The translations under genes and the position numbers were made by a program. From an uncultured cyanobacterium (GTDB lineage Bacteria > Cyanobacteriota > Vampirovibrionia > Gastranaerophilales > Gastranaerophilaceae): a stretch of 43,659 nucleotides of DNA. Below the pieces are notes generated by a model. The model ran no database searches, was not told the origin of the DNA, and saw only the letters and a program-made list of their open reading frames with translations. Location: contig CABUXT010000019.1 of the NCBI GenBank assembly GCA_902495705.1, positions 1-43,659 on the forward strand. The letters run 5' to 3'. Below, piece after piece: positions 7,935 through 15,664 of the stretch; positions within the stretch are counted from its first letter, which is position 1, and each line of letters starts with the position of its first letter.

Positions 7935-8702
7935 ATGAAATTGAAATATAGTGCACAATGGTTGAAGAAGAAATTTGGATTTACTCTTGCAGAAGGTGCT
8001 ACGCACGTAGATTTGTCACAGATTAAATCAAAAAGTGGCTTTACTCTTGCTGAGGTTCTAATCACACTTGGTATAATCGGAGTAGTTGCAGCGATTACTA
8101 TTCCGTCTTTGATTACGCAAAATAGGGCACGAGTTTTACGTTCGCAATACCTCAAATCCTATTCAATGATTTATCAAATGGTCAGGTTGATGGAAAATGA
8201 TGATGTTTCTCTTGATACAAGCGTACTAGGTAAAATTCCAAATTATTTGAAAGGTACGACTTATTGTGGAGGGGCTGGTGCGACTTTGAGAGACCCAAAA
8301 GGTGATACTCTTTGTTTTCGTCAATCAAATGGAGCATACAAAAGCTACGATGGCAAGACGATTATTTTTCCTTCATATATGGACGATGCTCAATATGTTC
8401 TTCCTGATGGGACATTGTTCCTTTTTGAGTGGGATACTATGCATTTTAATGATGGTTCACATTGTTGGATTCATGTTGATATCAATGGTGTGAAAAATGG
8501 TCCAAATCGCTTTGGTGTTGATGTGTTTACCTTCCAGTTTACTGATGGAAAGCTCCTTGCTATGGGCGATGAAGGAACTGTGTATTCTGACTTAGATAAA
8601 TATTGCAATTTGAAAGTTTCAAATAACATGAATGGACTTGCTTGTGCGCATTATGCCAAGGCTGATGCCGATTGGTTCAAGAAGGCTGTTAAGTTGAAGT
8701 AG
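7935..8702 (+). CDS. Type IV pilin-like protein, module 1
   Basis: A 255-residue prepilin-type protein. The N-terminal methylation motif GFTLAEVLITLGIIGVVAA (about residues 36-54) is the prepilin-peptidase site plus hydrophobic helix of class III signal peptides. An earlier FGFTLAE copy starts near residue 14, separated by the linker GATHVDL plus about a dozen residues. The C-terminal globular part has the pattern LPDGTLFLFEW, VDINGVKNGPNRFGVDVF and FTDGKLLAMGD, shared with the pilin at 39518 and probably forming the pseudopilin beta-sheet. It is preceded by AGGATG as ribosome site and a TTGACA promoter, divergent from an XRE gene, and followed by a repeat cluster. Major versus minor pilin or secretion pseudopilin cannot be decided. 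Confidence 0.9.
   Translation: MKLKYSAQWLKKKFGFTLAEGATHVDLSQIKSKSGFTLAEVLITLGIIGVVAAITIPSLITQNRARVLRSQYLKSYSMIYQMVRLMENDDVSLDTSVLGKIPNYLKGTTYCGGAGATLRDPKGDTLCFRQSNGAYKSYDGKTIIFPSYMDDAQYVLPDGTLFLFEWDTMHFNDGSHCWIHVDINGVKNGPNRFGVDVFTFQFTDGKLLAMGDEGTVYSDLDKYCNLKVSNNMNGLACAHYAKADADWFKKAVKLK
7992..8015 (+). repeat. 24-base GATHVDL repeat core, copy 1
   Basis: A 24-base segment beginning GAAGGTGCTACGCACGTAG is identical at 7992-8015, 16367-16390 (minus strand) and 18114-18137. It encodes EGATHVDL in each pilin and contains the inverted repeat CTACG-CA-CGTAG. Confidence 0.9.
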
Positions 8703-8722
8703 TGGGTGAAAAAATAATTAAA

Positions 8723-9008
8723 GGTGGGCTCCCTACTTTCTTGATGTCGGCATAGCAATGCCGACCTACAAAAGTACATCAGTTATTGTCATTCTGAAAG
8801 CTTAGAAAATTTGCGTGAAGAATGAACGCATAATTTTCTTGCTATTCAGAATCTATCAATGTTGATTAAAAAAAATGACATCTGTGCATTATTTTTTTAT
8901 CAAATGGATAGACCCTGAATCAAGTTCAGGGTGACAGTTAAAAATTTTTATTCAATTTGAAATTCAGAATAGCAAGAATTTTATGTATTCATTCTTTTCA
9001 GAATGACA
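8723..9008. repeat. Repeat cluster after pilin module 1
   Basis: No gene is seen between 8703 and 9017. The stretch holds four hairpins: GTCGGCATAGCAATGCCGAC (8746-8765), a long TCATTCTGAA/TTCAGAATC element (8787-8853), ACCCTGAA/TTCAGGGT (8911-8932) and a TTCAGAATAG/TTCAGAATGAC element (8962-9008). The long element recurs almost unchanged at 19037-19103. Confidence 0.8.
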
Positions 9009-9017
9009 ATTAATTTT

Positions 9018-10391
9018 TTACTTTGCTTCTAGTGTAGTGCCTTCTTTGGTATCTTTTACAACAATACCAACTTCATCTAGTGCGATTCTGATTTTGTCTG
9101 CGATATCCCAGTTTTTCTCTGCACGAGCTTGTTTTCTGAGTTCAAGAATTTCATCAATTGATGAGAATTCTTTATCTAATGCTTTTGATACATTGTCAAC
9201 ACCTTTAGTTAGTTCATCTTCACTTAGTGTAGCTTTTTCAAAAGTAAAACCTAATGTTGTACCCAATTTATACAAAATTGTATAAGCTCCACTTTCCCCT
9301 TTATTGGCTTTTGTTGCAAGGTCAAATAATACTGCTAACGCTTTTGAAGTATTCAAATCTTCATCCATAGCTTCAACAAATGCTTTATATTCTTCTGTTT
9401 TAGTGATATCAAGAGTTTCATCAATCGGTGTCTGTTTTGCATTAGTAAGACGTTTAGCACCGGCTTGAGCTGCAGTCAATGCCTCATCAGAAAATTCTAC
9501 AGGCATTCTGTAATGGTTTGTTAAAATGAATAATCTTAGAGTGTTAGCATCATAATTTTTTAGCATATCATCAATTGTTAAGAAATTTCCTAATGATTTT
9601 GACATTTTTTCTTTATTAATAGTTACAAAACCATTGTGTAGCCAATAATTTACGAATTTGCAACCATTTGCACATTCAGATTGAGCTATTTCATTTTCGT
9701 GGTGTGGAAATATTAAATCAGCTCCGCCTGCGTGAATATCAATAGTTTTGCCTAAATATTTTCTACTCATTGCAGAACATTCAATATGCCACCCTGGACG
9801 ACCAACACCCCAAGGTGATTTATAGCCAAATTTTTCATCTTTTTTCCATAGGGCAAAATCAAGCGGGTCTTCTTTTTGCTCTCCAACTTCTATTCTTGCC
9901 CCACTTTCAAGTTGGTCAATAGGTTGTTTTGAAAGATAACCGTATTTAGGAAATTTTTTTACTCTAAAGTACACATCACCGTTAGCTTCATAGGCATAAC
10001 CTTTTTCTATCAAGACTTTTACCATAGCAATCATCTCTCCTAGTGTTTTTGTTGCAAATGGCTCAATATCAGGTTTTAGAGTATTAAGAGCTTTCATAGA
10101 ATTTTCAAACTGTTTATACCAATATTGTGAAACTTCTGTTGGAGTTTTACCTTCTTTGTCAGCTTTTTTCAAAATTTTATCGTCAACGTCGGTAACGTTT
10201 CTGCAATATGTAACATCATAACCTTTAAATTTTAAGTATCTATATAACACATCCCAAGTGATATAGCATCTTGCATGTCCCAAGTGCGCGTAATCGTATA
10301 CCGTAGGTCCGCAAACATACATTTTTACTTTGTTTTCTTCGATTGGTTTAAATTCTTCGATTGTATTTGAGTAAGAGTTAAACAGTTTCAT
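9018..10391 (-). CDS. cysS: Cysteinyl-tRNA synthetase
   Basis: A 457-residue class I aminoacyl-tRNA synthetase that charges tRNA-Cys. The zinc and ATP-binding N-terminus has CGPTVYDYAHLGHAR with Cys27 as zinc ligand and HLGH as the HIGH motif. Further zinc ligands lie in WHIECSAMS and HHENEIAQSEC. The KMSKS loop is at residues 262-266. Length is normal for the family. It has a GAGGGAA ribosome site and stands alone, with a repeat cluster downstream and a divergent small gene upstream. Confidence 0.97.
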   Translation of the reverse strand: MKLFNSYSNTIEEFKPIEENKVKMYVCGPTVYDYAHLGHARCYITWDVLYRYLKFKGYDVTYCRNVTDVDDKILKKADKEGKTPTEVSQYWYKQFENSMKALNTLKPDIEPFATKTLGEMIAMVKVLIEKGYAYEANGDVYFRVKKFPKYGYLSKQPIDQLESGARIEVGEQKEDPLDFALWKKDEKFGYKSPWGVGRPGWHIECSAMSRKYLGKTIDIHAGGADLIFPHHENEIAQSECANGCKFVNYWLHNGFVTINKEKMSKSLGNFLTIDDMLKNYDANTLRLFILTNHYRMPVEFSDEALTAAQAGAKRLTNAKQTPIDETLDITKTEEYKAFVEAMDEDLNTSKALAVLFDLATKANKGESGAYTILYKLGTTLGFTFEKATLSEDELTKGVDNVSKALDKEFSSIDEILELRKQARAEKNWDIADKIRIALDEVGIVVKDTKEGTTLEAK

Positions 10392-10429
10392 AAAAATTCC
10401 CTCATATTTGTATTTGCTTACAATATTAG

Positions 10430-10445
10430 CACAAAATAATTTGTG
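10430..10445. promoter_or_regulatory. Inverted repeat between cysS and 10532
   Basis: CACAAA-ATAA-TTTGTG, six-base arms around four bases, lies in the shared upstream region of cysS and the divergent gene. It could be a regulator site; the regulator is unknown. Its arms are in the opposite order to the Rex consensus, so it is not a Rex box. Confidence 0.3.
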
Positions 10446-10482
10446 AAAGAAACTTAATATTTCGCAACTTTTTTAGCAATTA

Positions 10483-10510
10483 TTGAAAACGAAAATACTT
10501 TGTATATACA
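10483..10510 (+). promoter_or_regulatory. Promoter of gene 10532
   Basis: TTGAAA (10483-10488), a 16-base spacer, and TATACA (10505-10510). A strong CGGAGG ribosome site follows at 10521-10526, six bases ahead of the ATG. Confidence 0.55.
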
Positions 10511-10531
10511 TACAGATAAACGGAGGATTTT

Positions 10532-10960
10532 ATGGGCGGCGAATTAACAGTTGTAAATAAAGCTCAACCTAATACAGACAAATTCAAAGTTAGAGTTGAC
10601 GGCAATGTAAAAATACAGAACTTTAAAGGTAATCGCGGTTTGAACGAATATGAAACTCGGACTACAGTGAAAAACGGTCAAGTTACAAACTGGTTCAGAT
10701 GGGGCGGCTCAAAAGCTCCAACAAAAGAAAGTGCGCTAAATTTAGGCTCAAGTAATTTTACTTTGTTTGATAAATTGAGAAAGGCTGACGCTAAAGATAA
10801 AAAAGGTACAGCGCTTACTCGCTCTGATTTAGAGGCTGTAAGAAAAGACAAAAAATTGCAACAGCAATTAGGTTTGTCTGCTGTCAGATATGATGCAAAT
10901 GAAAAAGTATATTGTTTGGTCGGAAAAGACGGCAATCAATTATACTTTGACTATGAATAA
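10532..10960 (+). CDS. Small cytoplasmic protein of unknown family
   Basis: A 142-residue protein, lysine-rich, with no signal peptide or membrane helix. The first 60 residues look like strands (FKVRVDGNVKIQNFKG, YETRTTVKNGQVTNWFRWGG). The middle is helical and charged, with TRSDLEAVRKDKKLQQQLGL, and the end is beta again (EKVYCLVGKDGNQLYFDYE). I recognise no family. It has its own promoter and one of the best ribosome sites in the window, so it may be well expressed. It lies between cysS (divergent) and the M14 peptidase (convergent), four bases from the end of the latter. Confidence 0.65.
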   Translation: MGGELTVVNKAQPNTDKFKVRVDGNVKIQNFKGNRGLNEYETRTTVKNGQVTNWFRWGGSKAPTKESALNLGSSNFTLFDKLRKADAKDKKGTALTRSDLEAVRKDKKLQQQLGLSAVRYDANEKVYCLVGKDGNQLYFDYE

Positions 10961-10964
10961 AGTT

Positions 10965-12050
10965 TTAGCAGTCAATTGAGCTAAGCAAATCAAATATTTC
11001 AAATACAGGTTCGACAAGTTCTTGAACCTGTATTTCTTCGTCTAATTCCAGTGTAATTGTCGGAATGTTGCGCTCAACTCCGCAATAAGTTCCAAAGCTC
11101 CCAGGAGTTGGGTAGCCGATACTGCCTTCTGCCGGATAGTTTATGATTTGAGAAATTTCTTCAGCAACTTCTTCTGCCGGTCCATCGTAATTGACAACTT
11201 TGTATGGTGCATGGAGTGTCAAAATTAGCTTTGGCTGATATTTTTCAATAATATCAATGACAAATTTTGTTTCAATTTCGCTTGCCGGACTTTTCCCGCC
11301 AAAGTATGCAGTTGTTTCATCATCGCAAGTTGCGTTATCGCCTTCGTTTTTACCCCAGTTTTGAGTTGGAAAATTTCTGTTTAAATCGACGTTATTAGCA
11401 TTGACTCTGGTATTTGCGCTCATTCCGTCAGGGTTAAGACAAGGGATGAAGAGGAGCGAGTTTCCCCACTTCGACAAGCCCCCTCTCCCTACCCCTCTCC
11501 CACAAGGGGCGAGGGAACTAAGGATATATTCAATTGTTCCTTCTGTATTGGTCAGTACATCATTATTCCAAACTCGTATAACTTTAAAACCTTGGCTATT
11601 TAAGTATTTTGTACGTTCGTTATCACTGTTTATTTGAGTTTCTTCGTTATGACCTCCACCATCAAGTTCAATGATTACTTTTTGAGAGAAACATACAAAA
11701 TCTACAATATATTTACCAATAGGTTGTTGCCTTTTAAAGTGCAATCCATTGAGTTTATTGCCTCGCACAATGCTCCAAAGTTTTTGTTCTGCATCTGTAG
11801 CGTTTGTTCTTAGCTCTTTTGCAAATTTTAGTAATTTATCGGACTGTTGCCCTCGCCCCTTGTGGGAGAGGGGGCTTGTCGAGGTGGGGGTGATTTTTGT
11901 TGAAGTTTTCAAATACTCCTCAATCAAATATTTTCCTTGAGGTTCGTCACCATGGAAAACCCCAATAATTAGTATATTATCATCGCTCGGAGAGCCTATT
12001 AGTTCTATTTTGTTCCCTAGTTTTGTTGTTGTAGTTTCTAAAATATTCAT
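10965..12050 (-). CDS. mpaA: MpaA-like M14 peptidase with inserted DUF559 domain
   Basis: A 361-residue protein made of two unrelated parts. The outer part (residues 1-52 and 195-361) is an M14 zinc carboxypeptidase of the murein tripeptide amidase type. It has zinc ligands H33 and E36 in FHGDEPQG, then LNPDG, a substrate Arg in NTRVNANNVDLNRNFP, zinc ligand H280 in LTLHAPYK, and catalytic E335 in TITLELDEE. MpaA cleaves the D-Glu to diaminopimelate bond in recycled peptides. Residues about 55-192 are a DUF559 (Vsr-like nuclease) domain with KYIVDFVC and VIIELDGGGH, brought in by a repeat-bounded cassette. All peptidase residues and the frame survive. TAAAAT six bases before the ATG suggests leaderless mRNA. 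Activity of either part is unproven. Confidence 0.85.
   Translation of the reverse strand: MNILETTTTKLGNKIELIGSPSDDNILIIGVFHGDEPQGKYLIEEYLKTSTKITPTSTSPLSHKGRGQQSDKLLKFAKELRTNATDAEQKLWSIVRGNKLNGLHFKRQQPIGKYIVDFVCFSQKVIIELDGGGHNEETQINSDNERTKYLNSQGFKVIRVWNNDVLTNTEGTIEYILSSLAPCGRGVGRGGLSKWGNSLLFIPCLNPDGMSANTRVNANNVDLNRNFPTQNWGKNEGDNATCDDETTAYFGGKSPASEIETKFVIDIIEKYQPKLILTLHAPYKVVNYDGPAEEVAEEISQIINYPAEGSIGYPTPGSFGTYCGVERNIPTITLELDEEIQVQELVEPVFEIFDLLSSIDC
11464..11890 (-). mobile_element. DUF559 nuclease cassette with terminal inverted repeats
   Basis: A 427-base block inside the M14 gene. Its ends are inverted copies of one another: 11464-11515 begins CCCCACTTCGACAAGCC and ends CACAAGGGGCGAGGG. 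The right end (11850-11890) is its reverse complement, with one base changed and about nine bases missing. Between them lies a DUF559 nuclease-like domain (D117, E128, D130, H134 of the host protein) read in the host frame. A solitary end-like copy lies at 43510-43530. No clear target duplication is seen. The repeat resembles GC-rich palindromic elements scattered in many bacteria, unlike its AT-rich surroundings. Confidence 0.7.
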
Positions 12051-12056
12051 ATCTGT

Positions 12057-12062
12057 ATTTTA
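12057..12062 (-). promoter_or_regulatory. -10 box, leaderless type, M14 gene
   Basis: TAAAAT on the minus strand ends six bases before the ATG at 12050, with no ribosome site between. Confidence 0.5.
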
Positions 12063-12113
12063 ACATAGTGATAAAGATTAATATATTTTATCTTTTGTGG
12101 AATAATCAAAGGT

Positions 12114-13769
12114 ATGCAAATATATTCCGATAAAGTTTTCAAAAATCCGATAACCATAATCAAAGCTTTTGATAGCGATAGTTTTGTTCAAGCGTTTGAA
12201 AAAATCGAATCGCTAAAAGAAAATTATTACCTTGTCGGATATATCAGATACGAGGCAAAAGATGTCTTTCTGGGCAAGCAAATTACCTCAAAAACTCCGC
12301 TATTGTATTTTGAAGTTTTTGAAAATTTTGAAAAATTTGAACCAAAACAAAATCCAAAAGAAGTATTCTTGTTTCCAAAGCCTGATATCACTTTTGATGA
12401 TTATAAAAAGGGCTTTGATACAATAAAATACGAAATTTCTCAAGGAAATACTTATGAGGTAAACTACACATTTGATTTCAGTATCGACACAGAATACAGC
12501 GCGGAAGACATTTATCACTATTTTTTGCAAATCCAAAAAACTCCGTATAATGCATTTTTATCAAATGATTACGAAACGATTTTGTCTTTTTCGCCGGAAT
12601 TGTTTTTTAGAAAAAATGGCAGGCATGTGCTGACAAAACCGATGAAAGGTACGATTTTGCGCGGAAAAACAGACTCAGAAGATAAGCAAAATATTGAGTT
12701 TTTGCATAACGATGAGAAAAATCGAGCGGAAAATGTTATGATTGTGGATTTGTTGCGAAATGATTTAGGCAGGATTTCCAAAACAGGTTCGGTCAAAGTT
12801 CCGAAACTTTTTGAAATTGAGACGCACAAAACACTTCACCAAATGACCTCTGAGGTTGAATCTGACTTGCGCGATGATATTTCGTTGTATCAACTTTTTG
12901 AGTCAATTTTTCCTTGCGGTTCAATTACAGGCGCTCCAAAAATCAGCACTATGAACATTATTGAAAATGTTGAAGTCGGCAAGCGTGATGTCTATTGTGG
13001 TGCAATCGGTTTCATACATGGTGCTTTTTGTGAATTTTCCGTTCCTATTCGGATTTTACAAAAGACAAAAGACTCAAGTGTATACAAATACCGTGCAGGG
13101 GGTGCAATAGTTTGGGATTCGGAGGTTAAAGATGAATGGGATGAGGCTTTTGTAAAAACATCTTTTCTTTGGCAAAATACAAAGGATTGGAAGCTCATCG
13201 AAACTTTGAATGTGAAAAATGGCGTGGCAGAATTTTTTGAAGAACATATTTCAAGGATGCACAATTCTGCAAATATCTTGGGCTTTGAGTTTAATTCAGA
13301 AATTCATAATCTTAGATTTGGTAAAGATGGAATTTATCGGATTGAATTATCTAAAAATGGTGATATTAGCCTATCTTATCGAGAAAATAAGCCCTCAATC
13401 TCAAGTAAAATTGTAATCTCATCTCAAAGGGTAAATTCGACGGATGTGTTTTTGAAAAACAAAACAACTTATCGCCCCTATTACGCCGAATCATTAGAAA
13501 AAATTAGGCAAGGGAAAATTTATGATGAGATATTTTTTAATGAAAAAGGGGAGCTAACTGAAGGCTCAAGGTCAAATGTTGTATTGGAACTTGATGGTCA
13601 GTTGTACACTCCGCCTTTATCTTGCGGTTTGTTAAACGGCATTTACAGGCAGTTTTTGCTTGATAACGGTAAGTGTTTAGAAAAAGTTTTAACCAAAACG
13701 GATTTAGCTAATGCAAGTAAAATTTATTGCGTAAATTCTGTGCGTGGTGCGAGAGAGGTCTTTTTATGA
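12114..13769 (+). CDS. pabB: Fused aminodeoxychorismate synthase I / lyase (PabBC)
   Basis: A 551-residue fusion. Residues about 1-360 are PabB, which with PabA turns chorismate and glutamine into 4-amino-4-deoxychorismate. It has PMKGTILRG, IVDLLRNDLGRI, and GSITGAPK at about 269-276. Residues about 365-551 are PabC, the PLP lyase that releases pyruvate to give p-aminobenzoate for folate: LIETLNVKNG at its start, the PLP lysine K450 in KNKTTYRPYY, then ELTEGSRSNVVLE. The lyase part is short (about 185 residues) but has its key motifs. The stop overlaps the pabA start as ATGA, so the two are translationally coupled. Confidence 0.92.
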   Translation: MQIYSDKVFKNPITIIKAFDSDSFVQAFEKIESLKENYYLVGYIRYEAKDVFLGKQITSKTPLLYFEVFENFEKFEPKQNPKEVFLFPKPDITFDDYKKGFDTIKYEISQGNTYEVNYTFDFSIDTEYSAEDIYHYFLQIQKTPYNAFLSNDYETILSFSPELFFRKNGRHVLTKPMKGTILRGKTDSEDKQNIEFLHNDEKNRAENVMIVDLLRNDLGRISKTGSVKVPKLFEIETHKTLHQMTSEVESDLRDDISLYQLFESIFPCGSITGAPKISTMNIIENVEVGKRDVYCGAIGFIHGAFCEFSVPIRILQKTKDSSVYKYRAGGAIVWDSEVKDEWDEAFVKTSFLWQNTKDWKLIETLNVKNGVAEFFEEHISRMHNSANILGFEFNSEIHNLRFGKDGIYRIELSKNGDISLSYRENKPSISSKIVISSQRVNSTDVFLKNKTTYRPYYAESLEKIRQGKIYDEIFFNEKGELTEGSRSNVVLELDGQLYTPPLSCGLLNGIYRQFLLDNGKCLEKVLTKTDLANASKIYCVNSVRGAREVFL

Positions 13770-14326
13770 TTTTGATTGATAATTACGATTCATTTACTTA
13801 TAACATTGTTCAATATCTTCAAGAACTTGGCGCAAATCCTCGTGTATTTAAAAATGATGAAATTACGGTTGAAGAACTTGCAAAATTGAAATTTGATTCA
13901 ATAATAATTTCCCCAGGGGCAGGAAATCCTGATACTGCAGGGGGTTGTATGGATGTGATTAAAAATTTTTACGAAACAAAAAAAATCCTTGGTGTTTGTT
14001 TGGGATTTCAGTGTATTGCGCAATTTTTTGGAGCAAAGGTGCTAAAAGACAGTGCGCCTTGCCATGGCAAAGTGTCTGAAATTACTTGTATCAAGCCTTC
14101 AAAGTTGTTTGATGGTTTGCCTGAAAATTTTTCAGTTACTCGATATCACTCCTTAAAAGTTGATGAATCAACGATAAAATCTCCACTTGTTGAAATTGCA
14201 AAATACAAAAATATTCCAATGGCAATTGAGCACGAAACCTTGCCTATATATGGGGTTCAATTCCATCCTGAGGCAATTTTGTCGGAATACGGACATGAAA
14301 TTTTCGGAAATTTTATTAAGATATAG
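13766..14326 (+). CDS. pabA: Aminodeoxychorismate synthase component II (PabA)
   Basis: A 186-residue class I glutamine amidotransferase that supplies ammonia to PabB. The N-terminus MILIDNYDSFTYNIVQYL is the family's hallmark, so I place the start at 13766, within the ATGA overlap with pabB, not at an upstream in-frame codon (13727). The catalytic Cys is C78 in GVCLGFQ; H167 and E169 in FHPEAI complete the triad. PabA and TrpG cannot always be told apart by sequence. Here the partner is a PabBC fusion and no trp genes are near, so the p-aminobenzoate role is favoured; the protein might serve both. Confidence 0.92.
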   Translation: MILIDNYDSFTYNIVQYLQELGANPRVFKNDEITVEELAKLKFDSIIISPGAGNPDTAGGCMDVIKNFYETKKILGVCLGFQCIAQFFGAKVLKDSAPCHGKVSEITCIKPSKLFDGLPENFSVTRYHSLKVDESTIKSPLVEIAKYKNIPMAIEHETLPIYGVQFHPEAILSEYGHEIFGNFIKI

Positions 14327-14339
14327 ATTTGTACATAAT

Positions 14340-14413
14340 AAATGGCACTCAGCGCTAAACTGAATGCCACATTGGCTCTAACAGGTGACGGTGCAGCAAC
14401 ACCGCTCCCAGTA
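14340..14413 (-). ncRNA. Possible small structured RNA beside ftsY
   Basis: Downstream of ftsY, on the same strand, a full promoter is followed by about 70 GC-richer bases able to form CGGTG-TTGCTG-CACCG, GCCA-ATG-TGGC and a long 3' stem (14344-14368, GGCATTCAG with CTGAGTGCC). The last stem is followed by a loose T-rich stretch, a weak terminator. There is no reading frame of note. It lacks the GGAA tetraloop motif of SRP RNA on either strand. No known RNA family is recognised; it could also be just the terminator region of ftsY and pabA. Confidence 0.4.
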
Positions 14414-14418
14414 TTTAT

Positions 14419-14446
14419 ATTATAACATATTTTTTGAGAATTTCAA
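14419..14446 (-). promoter_or_regulatory. Strong promoter of the candidate small RNA
   Basis: TTGAAA (14441-14446), a 16-base spacer and a perfect TATAAT (14419-14424) on the minus strand, directly behind the ftsY stop codon and pointing into a region with no gene on that strand. Confidence 0.55.
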
Positions 14447-14459
14447 GTGTTTGGAAATT

Positions 14460-15377
14460 CTACTCAAATAATGCATTAATAAAATCTTCCGGTACGAAAG
14501 CTTTCAAATCTTCCATCTTTTCGCCAACACCAACAAGTTTTACCGGCAAATTCATTTCTTTTGCGATTGCAATAATAATTGCACCTTTTGCACTACTATC
14601 AAGTTTTGTTAGTGCAACTGATGTCAAATTTACGGCTTGTGCGAAAACTTTAGCTTGTTGCAAACCGTTTTGTCCGGTATTTGCATCAATTACCAAAATG
14701 CTTTCTCTAAGTGCATTCGGAGCTTGTTTATCTATCACGGTTTTAATTTTTTTCAACTCTTCCATCAAGTTGAATTTGTTTTGTAACCTGCCTGCTGTGT
14801 CAACCAAAATTACATCATGGTTTTCAGACTTTGCCTTTTGGATAGCCTCGTAGACAACAGATGCCGGGTCGGCTTTGTCGCGCCTTACGATATCTGCTCC
14901 TGCTCGCACTGACCAAATATTCAATTGCTCTTCTGCTGCTGCGCGGAAGGTGTCCCCTGCTGCAATTAGGACTCTTTTACCTTCTTGTTTAAAACGATAT
15001 GCCATTTTGGCAATTAGGGTTGTTTTGCCTGCTCCATTCACACCTGCAATAAAATAAATGTTGAGTTCGCCGTCTTTGTAGTTAAGTTCTGTAGAACCTG
15101 CGTCAGATAATGTCTTTTTAAACTCTTCTTTCAAATAGTCTTTGAGTTCTGAAGGTTTTGCATTTTTCTTTGCGCGAAGATTATCAACTAATTCCGCTGC
15201 ATAATTAACCCCTAAATCTGCACTAATCAAGGTATCTTCAATATCATCCAGTGCAAATTCAGAATACTGTTCATCGGTTGTATCTACGTTAGATAGAACA
15301 TTACCGACAAGGTTTTGCGCGGTGTTAGAAACAGCATTTTTTAGGTTGTCAAATTTTTCTTTAATGAATCCAAACAT
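14460..15377 (-). CDS. ftsY: Signal recognition particle receptor FtsY
   Basis: A 305-residue SRP GTPase that docks SRP-ribosome complexes at the inner membrane for co-translational insertion. It has the helical N domain (1-90) and a G domain with GVNGAGKTTLIAKMA (P-loop), DTFRAAAEEQL, DTAGRLQNK, TKLDSSAKGA and a C-terminal VGVGEKMEDL. The acidic A domain of enterobacterial FtsY is absent, as in many bacteria. A TAACAT box at 15384-15389 stands six bases before the ATG with a -35-like ATGACA 17 bases further up, so the mRNA is probably leaderless. Confidence 0.96.
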   Translation of the reverse strand: MFGFIKEKFDNLKNAVSNTAQNLVGNVLSNVDTTDEQYSEFALDDIEDTLISADLGVNYAAELVDNLRAKKNAKPSELKDYLKEEFKKTLSDAGSTELNYKDGELNIYFIAGVNGAGKTTLIAKMAYRFKQEGKRVLIAAGDTFRAAAEEQLNIWSVRAGADIVRRDKADPASVVYEAIQKAKSENHDVILVDTAGRLQNKFNLMEELKKIKTVIDKQAPNALRESILVIDANTGQNGLQQAKVFAQAVNLTSVALTKLDSSAKGAIIIAIAKEMNLPVKLVGVGEKMEDLKAFVPEDFINALFE

Positions 15378-15420
15378 ACTGTTATGTTAGCATGAATAAT
15401 GTCGTATGTCATTATGAGGT

Positions 15421-15640
15421 ATTTTTTAGTCATGCTGAACTGCGAATTTTGGCAAGTGCGCCGTGTGAATGAAGTGAACCCAGCACATCTTGGCGAGAGC
15501 TGCATTGAGCCGGTCGAGCCGCCAAAAATCCAAGACAGTTTCAGTGGCTCAAATATTTCACATAGGTCTATGTCATTCTGAATAGGATAAACTCAAAGCC
15601 AAATAAACCCACAAGATTTTTAATCCTTTCGGAATAACAA
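15421..15640. repeat. Repeat cluster after pilin module 2
   Basis: The 287 bases between ftsY and the pilin at 15665 hold no credible gene. At 15571-15640 is a TCATTCTGAATAGGATAA / ATCCTTTCGGAAT hairpin of the same family as 33-99. Before it, 15430-15540 is a degenerate GC-richer stretch flanked by CATGCTGAAC and GTTTCAGTGGC, possibly an older element. Confidence 0.65.
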
Positions 15641-15664
15641 TATAAAAAGTCTTGTCATCCTCCT

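Noticed and set aside
8302..8493. Overlapping frame inside the module 1 pilin
   Set aside because: It lies wholly within a well-supported gene in another frame, with no ribosome site and no recognisable domain.
7616..8702. Toxin-antitoxin pair (XRE as antitoxin)
   Set aside because: The partner is a 255-residue prepilin with a class III signal, divergent not co-directional, and unlike any toxin family.
10430..10445. Rex operator upstream of cysS
   Set aside because: Arms are CACAAA/TTTGTG, opposite in order to the TTGTGA/TCACAA consensus.
10965..12050. Intein in the M14 peptidase
   Set aside because: The insert has no splicing motifs (no N-terminal Cys/Ser block or C-terminal HN-Cys/Ser/Thr) and is bounded by DNA inverted repeats.
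14340..14413. SRP (4.5S) RNA next to ftsY
   Set aside because: A weak CAGG...GCAGC resemblance exists on the plus strand, but the GGAA tetraloop and the conserved symmetric loop are missing, and the good promoter points the other way.
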